From Acanthococcus lagerstroemiae (taxonomy: Eukaryota > Arthropoda > Insecta > Hemiptera > Eriococcidae), in the NCBI GenBank assembly GCA_031841125.1, contig CM063110.1, positions 24,051,626-24,115,625 of the forward strand: a stretch of DNA of 64,000 nt. Reading direction: 5' to 3'. The notes under the pieces are model-generated. The model was given only the letters and a program-made list of their open reading frames with translations. It made no database searches and was not told the origin of the DNA. Below, in pieces: positions 55,234 to 64,000 of this stretch (the stretch's first letter is position 1; each line of letters begins with the position of its first letter). A program made the translations under genes and the position numbers.

Positions 55234-58200
55234 GGTCTCTTCCAGAATTATTTTCAGTTTCCGCCGCTGGCCATGTCTTCACTGAATCCAACCTGCTTCA
55301 AACTCGCAAGACAAACTAACTCAATATCGTATCTATATCGAGTGTATAACTGCATAATACGAAGTTCAAAATATTCTGAAGTGTGACTTATAGTATACAA
55401 GTACGAAATCAGCTCGAATATGCGGTCTATATAGCTTTACAGTTGTCGTGTGGTAGCACAGATTTCTGAAATCACCGAACTTGACCAATTTCAAGAATTC
55501 GAATATAAAGTCTCAGAATATTCAAAATGAAAAATGTGAAGGGCTCTTTCGAACAAGGAACAACCAGTCGACATATTCGTCCAATTTCGGGCAAAAAGTT
55601 TTCACCGAAACTCGACGCGGACTTGCGAGAAGTTTAAACATATAAACTGTTTACACGGAGATAATCGAAAGTTCAGCCTCCCACTGTGAAAACTTTTCGG
55701 GGGCTTAGATAAAAAGAGCTGCATGTACTTTCGAATATGGTTGGCCACTATGTACGTACTACCGAAGGAAAAAGAAGACCGATCGAAATTAAATTTTGTT
55801 ATTAAGGCTCGTAGTTCGGTAAGAATTAACTTTTTTCGGTATGCTGCGCTTGAAATGGGTTTTAAAATGAATGATCAGAGTGAAAAGATCACGTTTCTAC
55901 GAAAAACCTTTCACGGGCACGAGATTTAATAAGGAATTCAAGGTTTTTGAAGTTAGGAGGTTCTTATAGAGGTTAAGAATACAGTTCCAGTTTACAATGC
56001 GTACCTTCCATTGATTAGATAATCTCTGTAAGTATCTATGAAAAAAATAATTCCAGGATCCTTGCAAGCTACTAAGACTGACAGATAGACAATCAAATGA
56101 ACAGAAAGCCGATCAATGAACCAGCCAGCCTATAAAAACTGTTGGATCCTAGTTCAGCTGTCAACAAGTCAGTTAGGCAATCTGACACAGACCCTGGCAA
56201 TTTTTTTTTTAGAAAAACACTAACCTAAAAATTAGGTAACTTGGGACTCCAGAACCCTACCATAGAAATGCTGGTAGAACCGGAAGGAAGAGTAGAATAT
56301 TCCACCTAAAAAGGCGATTTTTTAATCCTATCATGGAGGAAAACAGCTTCATTTTTGCAGTTAAAGGGGAAGAGAGATAGAGAGCTCCTCGAGAGCTATT
56401 GTTCAATCAGGAAATTGACCAAACGTACATACCTATGTCGGTATCCCTGTTTCTACATCGAGGGGATAATTTAACTCGTTCATATAAAAAAGTGTAAAAG
56501 GAATGATCTTTGAATGCCTTTGGCGTGTTATAAAAATCGTTTTTGAGAGAAAGTTGGTTGAAATGATTTCAGCAATAGTACTGAGCTATCAGGATAAAAA
56601 AAGAATTACCTCCATGGACATTTTTAAATGAAAATACGTGAAATTGAAAATTGCGATTTTTGATGTAGATAGCCGTAAAGTGATAGAACTGAAATGCCAC
56701 AGTCTTGTTTTTCTTGGATCCGTTTGCTGACCTGACCGCATGGTGAAATGGGAAGGCATGCTATATAGGCCTTGTCTAGCAGTACGAATTTCGAGTTCTT
56801 TCGATCAATCAAAGAGGATCTGGGTCTCCACACCATGTCGAGATGTCGTTTCCAGTTCCAGGATCCGAGTCCAGAATGATCTATGGCGCGATTCGATCGA
56901 GAACATGCCGCCACGAGGCAGGATCACGAGGCCAGTGTTACGAGACCATCATCGAATTCGCTGCCAATGGCCCCAGGACCTACTGAGTATCGGCTGAGCA
57001 TTACGTTTTATTTGTTCATTTTTATCTCAGATTGCGTACCTTAGCTCGAGAATTTGCGATTGCTATTAGTTTGCTATTCTAAGCCGAGCTCCCTCATTTT
57101 GGATTTCATTATTTCATATTACGTTTCGAATCAAATAGACAAAATTGAGTTTCCCCTAGGAACATTTTTCGTAGGATTCCAGCCAAAATTATTTTCGTTT
57201 TCGTGTTAGTAGAGTGAGCAGTTTAGTAACTTGGGTAATGAGTCTTCTACGTGTGATAGAAACATGTTGTAGGCGATTCACATTCGCCTCAAATTGGAGT
57301 TTTGGGACAAGTTACTGTGTCATGTTATTTTTCAGTTCGATCCTGCACTTAGTCGTCGAGTCGTCGGAGGATGTCTCGCAGTGGCCACTACGACCATATC
57401 CGGATCCGCGCCTCGAGATGCAGACCATACGTACGGTAACGTTCCTGTTTGTCCAGCATTGGTACACGTAACTCCAATTTGAGTCCTTTTGGTATATTTA
57501 GCCGAAATCCCAGGTAATGAACTTATACCTTATTTTCGGTTTTTTATCATCGACCCGGGGTGGTGCGATTCCCGAGTGCTAGCCTTAAGATTCGTGCTTA
57601 CCAGGGGGCCGACGTCATTTCGATCCACGTGCATGACCTGGAAAGGGCGCGGAATAGAAATACCCTTCACTTTCGATCTTGGGTTCTTCCAAATTTCGAG
57701 TCTAAAAGCAATCCCTTACATTTTATTTAGTTTTGTTTATTTTTCTTTCCCCCCCCCCTGTTTCAATTCTAAATTAGTGAATAGCCTACGTGGAAATTAC
57801 ACAGAGGCTCAGTATCCTTGTTACACTACGTTTGGGGGGTGATTCAAAATCTTAGGGTCCTGAGAGACCAATGTGATCAGTTCGTGACGCTAAAAAGCTC
57901 TGAAGCTCTTCGAGCTCATAATTCGAGATCTTAATGTAGCTCAAAATCTCAACATTTGATTTCTCCTGGGAGAAGGGGACTCCCTTTGGCTTTTGTATTC
58001 CGGTTTCTCATTTGGCTAGTCTAATATTTTTGGTTAATTTCATTTTCCAGCCATTGGTGCTGACGTTTGTTTGAACTATTCTAAATTTTGGGGAAGAGAG
58101 GACCCTACTCCATAATAGGACCTTATTTCTATATCGTTATCACTCAGTGTAGTCGTTTATAATATTTATTGTTGATTTTGAACCCAGAATTGTGATTATT

Positions 58201-59352
58201 ATTTTATTTTCGACCGCGTACGAAGAGACGCATCACGAAGTAAGAGTCACTGTCTCCTTGTTTATTTACGAAACCGTCGAGTATCTTCATTGTGCCTATT
58301 TTCATTTTTTTAATCTTTTTCTACTATTACTATTATTTTTACTATGAATTTTCTCATAAATTTTATCATTTAAAATACACGTATCCTTGTGCTGCGTGAC
58401 ATGATTCTCATAATTTCAGCGAGGTGAATTTGGAACAACTTTATCTTTTCTATTTATTTTATCGAAAGTGCATGTGGCATCCCTGGACTTTTTTCTAAAT
58501 TGGTATTCCCTTTGGTGGCCCTCTTTTCATTCAGGGACATGAAGAGTAGGTTCCCAAGTACTTACGTCCATGCTGATGGTTCAGGTCTTTCGGCCCTACT
58601 TTGTTAATGAAGTACACTGGGGACAGAGGTCATCGTGGACTCGCCCAGACTCCCGTGGGGCTTGGTGGTAGTCTGTGGTTAAACGCCTATGAGTATGGTG
58701 ATAGTAGGCTGAACGTTCGTTATTACGAGTTATTAGCCCCCTTCGTCGGCAATCTACTATTGGCAATCTCCCACAGGTGAGATCCCTGGGAGAAGTTATT
58801 TTTCCAGGGCTCTTATTCCGAAATTTCGACGGGACATCTGGCTTTCGGAAAATCTTGCTACAAGCGAAACTTTTCTTCATCTTCAAAAATGTTTTGCAGT
58901 TGATGAACCTGAAGATTTGTAAATTAATGTTAACCCCCTCCCCCCAATAGTCACTTTGGTCCTTTGTTGATTGTATACGTATTTGTAGAATTTAAGAAGT
59001 AAATCAAATTATTAAAAATTGTGTAACAGAGACGGGAATGGTATTGTACACGAGTAACGATAACGGGCTCGTAATCGGAGAGTATTTTAATCAGAACATG
59101 TTTATCTCTCCACAAAAAAAAATCATAAACACTATACTTTTGGTGTTGTTCATAGTTGCAAAATCAGTACATCACGTCATATTTACTGGAGAAAAAAATC
59201 GTATGTTCAAAACTACGCTTTCAAATGACTTTGTATTTTTACTAGGAATTCTTAAGACATGTTGAAATTAGATGTCGCTTCGCAAAAAAGTCTCCAACGT
59301 ATCATTGAAGAAAAAAAAACAGGATGTCAGCTTTGGTTCGGAAATGAATTTC
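55234..59352. other. Intergenic, no gene recognised
   Basis: About 4.1 kb with no feature I can support. Open frames up to 117 codons (57489-57842) show no recognisable domain. C-runs at about 57752-57760 and 58933-58945. A GC-balanced, unique-looking part at 56.75-57.0 and 57.3-57.5 kb could be host sequence. Confidence 0.45.
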
Positions 59353-59353
59353 C

Positions 59354-59401
59354 CTGACTTTTCCAGGTTTTCCAGGCCAATTTTTCCAGTTTTCCAGACT
59401 C
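59354..59401 (+). repeat. Short degenerate TTTTCCAG repeat
   Basis: CCCTGACTTTTCCAGGTTTT and three more TTTTCCAG words in 48 bp. The same phrase returns at 63939-64000, at the window end. Confidence 0.6.
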
Positions 59402-59832
59402 TTCAAATACAAATTACACATGCAAAGGGGAGGTGGGTCAAATTTTTTCGAACATCGTGAGCAGCATACATCGTCAATCACTCCACAGACTTTTTTTTAA
59501 ACTATCCTGTGCTTATGGAGCTGTGACAGAGGGGGTGTAAAAATTTAATGATGGAAATGAAAACGCGCTCTATGGGGTGCAGCGTGGTGCGATGTCAATT
59601 AAAGACTTCATAGATTTTTTTTTCGTGTGACTAAATGCCGACCGTGAAGGGGGGGGTGAAAGAATGAAATTCGAAAATTGGTTTATAGGTTTTCGAGGTC
59701 GCTGCATTCAATTTTAGGGATAATTTTTGGATCCTGTTCCTTCTGGTGTGACCAATGAGGTAGCAAGAGCGTAGGACAAGCAACGATTGACTCGGAATTT
59801 GTCTAATTAAAGTCACCGAATAGGGTCTGTTT

Positions 59833-60032
59833 CTCTAATTTGCTCTCCACCCGAGTCTTGGAATCCGCCCTTTCGAGCATTACTTCAGAGACGTCGGGAA
59901 GGCTGTTGGGACTGTCCCCCTTCTGGTCGAAAAACCGGCCTAGGTCGAAAATTCTGGCGAGTTGCTACGTGGGCTCGGACTCGGGACCTCCGGATTCTAA
60001 GACCAACGCGCTATACACTCGGCCAATCAGAC
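59833..60032 (-). repeat. tRNA-derived SINE, copy 2
   Basis: Reverse complement of the 4.2-kb SINE. On the minus strand it reads TTGGCCGAGTGTATAGCGCG (head), GAGTCCGAGCCCACGTAGCA, GACGTCTCTGAAGTAATGCT and GAAAGGGCGGATTCC, and ends at AGCAAATTAGAG. The B box has one change (TCCGAG for TCGAG), so internal promoter strength is doubtful. Confidence 0.88.
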
Positions 60033-60109
60033 AAATACAGTTTTATTTATTCACAGCGTAGCTAATAGAAAATAATGCCGTAAAAATTTCTCAACTGAAA
60101 AAGCACAGG

Positions 60110-60330
60110 AGCTTAAATTTGGTCCAGATTAAAAATTGGGAACGATATTCGAAATCAGCGACATAAAACCACCCCTATTTTGATACTTCGTGCAATTTTT
60201 CGCCGGAGAAGTTGAATTCGTATTACGACAGTGCTCTGGAAGTGGTCAGATAAAAATCTGAGGTGATACTCGAAATCAGCGACTCAGAGCTTGGTTGGCT
60301 ATCCTGTCCAAAAAAGTGACTTTCAAATCT
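60110..60330 (+). repeat. Relative of the 53.5-kb degenerate repeat, about two units
   Basis: Two units marked by TCCAGATTAAAAATTGGGAA (60123) and TCAGATAAAAATCTGAGGTG (60248), each followed by ATACTCGAAATCAGCGAC or its variant (60145, 60269). Spacing about 125 bp. Confidence 0.55.
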
Positions 60331-61035
60331 CATAAAAAATTTGGAACCTGAGGAAAACTAGAGTAACCGGAATTAGCCCCTCCCTTGTGGAGCCTGAATG
60401 GTTTAGGGGGAGGGAAAATAACTATTAAAATTAATTCTGGAACCTAGGTGAAAAAGCCGCAGCATGTCTAACGACAAATGCTATGAAAGTAAAAAAGATG
60501 GTTAGGATCTAGAAAATTATGGCACCAGGGGAGGCAGAAGAGGCTTCAATTTAAGAGTATCGATAGATATATGTCATAAAATTTGAAAACAGTGGACTCT
60601 TTCGTAACGTGATAATAATTATTATGCGGTCTTTAGATTTTTCTCAAATTTTGTGGATTAGTTACTCTTTCCCCAAAATCTCAGAAGTCCCTTTTATTCA
60701 ATCTTATCTATATTTACGAAGGAGGAGGAAGCCGAAGAAAAACCCGATGGCAGGATGTTCCAGAAGGTGAATTCATTGGTTTTCAAATTTTCGCTTCATT
60801 ACGACTTTCTCAAACAATTTTTTACACTAGGGAGAGGAACTAGACTGAATATTTTTTTCATTTTCGCATCTTTTCGCGCCGATTCTCAGATTTTCGTGAA
60901 CAGGATGAGATGAAAACACGAAACACAAAACAGCTGACATTGGGAGAAGTGCATATGAATTGGTTCGCGTTTAGTCATATTTTTCGCGAAATGGTACGTG
61001 AAGTCACATACGAAATACGTTAAGTGTATAGCCGC
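60331..61035. other. Intergenic, nothing recognised
   Basis: No supported feature up to the 5' edge of the LINE at about 61036. Confidence 0.5.
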
Positions 61036-62507
61036 CTTAATAAAAAGATGTGGTCGAGAAACGGCGAAGGAGGTGGTTACACCAGACAGGGTATGTTGGG
61101 CGCTAAACACATTCTCGCCGTACAAAGCACCGGGCACAGATGGAATCTATCCACTCTGCCTATAGACAGGACTAGAGACCATAATGGGAACGTTCATTAG
61201 GGTCCTCAGGGCATCATTAGCCCTAGGGCACATTCCAAAATCGCGGAGCGGTGTGAAAGTGGTGTTTTTGCCTAAACCAGGGAGAGACCCCTGCAAGGCC
61301 AAATCCTACAGCCCGATAAGTCTCTCATCATTCATGCTAAAAACCTCGGAAAGGCTGATAGACAGGCACCTAAGAGAGGTTACCCTGAAAAGGTTCCGAC
61401 TAAATGAGAACCAGCATGCATATAGGGCAGGCAAATCAATAGAGTCATCACTGCACTCACTTGTTACAGCAATTGAGAGAGGGATGACTGGCGGAGATTA
61501 TGTCCTGGCAACATTCATGGATATACAGGAAGCGTTTGACGCGACCTCTCAAGGATCCATATAAACAGCCCTGAGGGAATGGCAAGTGAAGGAAAGCTTA
61601 ATAAACTGGACTGTATCTATGCTAAAAGGTAGGGAGATCCGGATAACATATCAACAAGAACGGATCCATGCAACGACTATCAGGGGCAGCCCACAAGGGG
61701 GAGTACTCTCTCCCCTGCTGTGGAGCCTGGTGGTGGACAGCTTGCTGGAGGAGTTAAATGGGCAAAAAATATACACACAGGGCTACGCTGATGATTTGGG
61801 TGTGGTGGTAACCGGCAAATTTCCGGGAACCATCGCGGAGTTAACGCAGTGGGGACTCCGATGTGTGGAAAAATGGTGTGAAAAAGGGGTTATCGATAAA
61901 CCCGGACAAAACGGAGATCACACTTTTTACCCGTAAAAGGAAAGGCAAGGAGTTGATCAAGGTGCAATACAAGGGAAGGCCATTAGCCCTCACAGGAAAG
62001 GTGAAGTACTTAGGAGTATATCTTGACGAAAAACTCTCCTGGAGGGATCACGTTTCAGATAAAATAAGAAAAGCGATTGAGGCTCTTTGGGCTTGCCGTA
62101 CCTATGTCGGCAGGACCTGGGGACTCTCTCCCAAAATGATGCACTGGGTATATACCGGTGTAATACGTCCCAGAATCACATATGCGGCCATTGTGTGGTG
62201 GGGCCGGGTCCACCTGGCCAACGTCAGAGAGGAACTAGACCACCTGCAAAGGCTCGCGTGCGTGATGACAACGCGGGCAATGTGTACGGTGCCGACAAAG
62301 GCACTGGAAAGGCTCCTGAACTTGCCACCACTTCACACTGCTATAGAAGCAGCGGCGATAATGGGGGCTTATCGTCTGGGTCAACCAAATCTTCGGGCCC
62401 ATAAGACAGGCCACGGAAGGATATGGGAGATGACCAGGACGATAGACAAATGCTTTGGGATGCCAAAGGATAGAACTGCGATGGAACATTTCTTTGACAA
62501 GCCATGA
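61036..62507 (+). pseudogene. LINE reverse transcriptase domain (RNase H-type LINE)
   Basis: RT fingers: YKAPGTDGIYPLCL, VKVVFLPKPGR, SYSPISLSSFMLKTSERLID, then NENQHAYRAGKS. Catalytic box A FMDIQEAFDA (about 61514), box B RGSPQGGVLSPLLWS (about 61680), catalytic YADD in QGYADDLGVV (61784-61795). Thumb: INPDKTEITLF, KVKYLGVYLDEKLSW. Then GLSPKMMHWVYTGVIRPRIT and LQRLACVMTTRAMCTVPT. All three catalytic aspartates are visible. Breaks: TAG at 61163-61165, TAA at 61562-61564, a frameshift near 61880, TGA at 62505-62507. Sequence on either side of each stop stays in frame, so decay is modest. Confidence 0.92.
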
Positions 62508-63648
62508 CAAGCGCTAATACCCACACGGGAGGCTTGGGAAAAGAGGTGGCCAGGCATTCTAGGAAAAGAGGAGAATATGTGGTTTGCAGATGCCTCTAAG
62601 TATGACAAAAGTGTAGGAATCGGAATCACGAATGCAAAAGGCGCTGACAACTGTTCAGTGGCACCGGGCGAGGGCGTCACTATCTTCCAAGCAGAGATAA
62701 TGGCGATCACGGTGGCCATTGAAAGAAGCCAGCAGAAGGGCCTTGTTAATAAGCAGATCTATATCTGTACAGACAGTCAATCGGCTATCAAAGTACTATC
62801 GTCACACCAAACTACATCCCTGGTATTGGCGGAGTGTGTCAACAAACTATACACCCTTGCTCAGGAGAACCGGGTTACCGCACTATGGCCACCGGGACAC
62901 CGCGGCATAAAAGGGAACATGATCGCTGGCAAGCTAGCGAAGGAGGGCACAAAAAAGGAACTGGCAACGCCCGGGCCGTGTCTTCCTGTAGCATACAGCG
63001 TCATAAAATCCAAAGTAAAGCCTGGACAAGTAAGCAGACGGAAATGCACTGTCGGTTGACCAGTGGCATGAACGTCAGCAAAACACTGATAGGGGACACC
63101 CCCAGTAAGTATGCCAAGTTCCTATTATGGCTTGACAGGAAACATGCAAGGCTCATGGTCGGACTACTAACCGGTCACGGGGACAGAAAACACAAAAAGG
63201 AACTGGCAGTGTCCAGGCCATGTCTTCCCGTAGCATACAGCATCATAAAATCCAAGGTGAAAGCTTGGATGAGCAAGCAGATAGAAATGCATTGACGGAC
63301 AACCAGTGGCATGAAAGTCAGCAAAACATTGATAGGGGAGCCCCCGGTAAGTACGCCGCGTTCCAACTAGGGCTCGACAGAAAACAGGCAAGGCTCATGG
63401 TCAGACTTCTAACTGGTCATGGAGCCACAAAACACATGTGGTATAAATTAGGAAGGGCGAAAAGCGGCTCCTGTAGGTACTGTGGAGAAGAGGAAGAAAC
63501 CTCGATCCATACCATATGTCGGTGCCCAGCAATAGCCGGGACAAGACGCGAAGCATTGGGGCTAGAATATCCAGCACCCAGTGAAGTGAAAGGGATAGAG
63601 CTAAGTAAAATTCTCACTTTGGCTATAAAAGTGAAGCTACTGAGCTGA
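62508..63648 (+). pseudogene. LINE RNase H domain and zinc-knuckle C-terminus
   Basis: Continues in frame after the TGA at 62505-62507. RNase H motifs: MWFADASKYDK (first Asp), FQAEIMAITVAI (Glu), CTDSQSAIKVL (second Asp), LWPPGHRGIKGN (His). The final catalytic Asp, expected in GN-x2-AD-x-LA, is Gly here (GNMIAGKLA). A segment following RNase H is duplicated in tandem (62948-63190 / 63191-63432). The C-terminus GHGATKHMWYKLGRAKSGSC, with a C-x2-C...H-x4-C knuckle (CRYCGEEEE, IHTICRCPA), ends at TGA 63646-63648. Indels in the duplication break the frame. Confidence 0.88.
62948..63432 (+). repeat. 243-bp tandem duplication within the LINE C-terminus
   Basis: Both units run from CACAAAA(A)AAGGAACTGG through GCATACAGC(G/A)TCATAAAATC and ACC(A)AGTGGCATGAA(C/A)GTCA to CTAAC(C/T)GGTCA(C/T)GG. 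The offset is 243 bases, exactly 81 codons. The units now differ at many positions, so the duplication is old or involved two related templates. Confidence 0.88.
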
Positions 63649-64000
63649 TCCTTAACAGCAACTTGAGTAATAGTGCAATGGACTGCGAAGTCCCAGCGCT
63701 CGAAATGTAATGTAAGATGTAGACGCGAAACGAATGAAAACGACTTTATCACACCAACACACCCTGTACTACTGCCATAGAAGAAGGGGGGTTGTATTAC
63801 CCACATCTTTCTCCTGTGAAAGAAAAAATATAAGAAAATTGCCTGAGCGAAGCGAAGGAAAAATTTTTTTGAATAAGAAATAGGGTAAAATTTGTTTGAA
63901 ATACTACAGAATTTTGTAGTCGATTTTTTTACAAAGTTCCCTGACTTTTAGGTGAAAAATGCTGAAAATTCCAAAATTCCCTGAGTTTTCCAGGTTTTCC
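63649..64000. other. LINE 3' flank and window end
   Basis: After the LINE stop there is about 180 bp of likely 3' untranslated sequence, then AT-rich DNA. The last 60 bp again contain TTCCCTGACTTTTAGG and CCCTGAGTTTTCCAGG, echoing 59354-59401. Confidence 0.5.

Larger units (their letters stand above)
61036..63830 (+). mobile_element. RNase H-containing LINE, 5'-truncated
   Basis: Continuous LINE-derived stretch: reverse transcriptase, RNase H and zinc-knuckle C-terminus, followed by about 180 bp of 3' untranslated sequence ending near the A-rich AAAAAATATAAGAAAA (63820-63838). Stops in the upstream frame mark the 5' truncation at about 61036. ORF1 and the endonuclease domain are absent. It could belong to the I/LOA group that carries RNase H. 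The exact clade is not certain. Confidence 0.85.

Noticed and set aside
57489..57842. 117-codon plus-strand frame, candidate host exon
   Set aside because: No recognisable domain and no supporting splice or codon signal. Kept only as part of the intergenic description.

Overview
This window looks like repeat-dense nuclear DNA of an arthropod, probably an insect. It is AT-rich, with many homopolymer runs including poly-G/poly-C. It holds decayed non-LTR retrotransposons of at least three kinds (RTE-like, R1-like, and one with an RNase H domain), a mariner relic with a D34D signature, a Mutator-like fragment with long motif-built inverted ends, tRNA-derived SINEs, several short inverted-repeat elements, and about 10 kb of complex tandem repeats. 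I see no convincing host protein-coding gene, no rRNA, no intact tRNA gene and no CRISPR. The species cannot be fixed from the sequence alone.

Layout. 1-4.8 kb: the 3' tail of an R1-like LINE abuts an RTE remnant. A Mutator-like fragment, a hairpin-ended element carrying a tRNA-like module, and a tRNA SINE follow. 4.8-12 kb: mostly featureless, with one LINE insertion bounded by a perfect 11-bp target duplication and a poly-A tail on the minus strand. 12-24.5 kb: a second RTE remnant, a second (inverted) copy of the tRNA-like element, three or four inverted-repeat DNA elements, an R1-like LINE with its 3' tail, and a GTCA/GTCG microsatellite. 26.7-30.9 kb: an RTE pseudogene on the minus strand split by a fold-back mariner, a second RTE 3' end, a third copy of the hairpin element, and another R1-type 3' tail. 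33.6-34.2 kb: the 3' end of another LINE. 37.3-39.3 kb: an element built of a motif related to the palindrome AAATCGACGTCGATTT. 40.3-41.6 kb: a 1.28-kb near-perfect palindrome between TA dinucleotides. 41.7-54.1 kb: a satellite block of several unrelated tandem families. 54.9-60.3 kb: sparse, with one short inverted-repeat element and a second SINE copy. 61.0-63.8 kb: the most complete LINE, with reverse transcriptase, RNase H and a zinc-knuckle C-terminus. It is broken by stops and shifts and carries an internal 243-bp duplication.

How the parts relate. Nothing here works as an operon or pathway. The common thread is transposition and decay: autonomous LINEs are represented only by 5'-truncated or mutated copies, and most DNA elements are non-autonomous foldback or short inverted-repeat forms. 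The observations most worth a second look are the exon-like satellite monomers at 44-49 kb, the family with a terminal hairpin, inverted ends and a tRNA-like core (three copies), the fold-back mariner, and the GACGTC-palindrome arrays.
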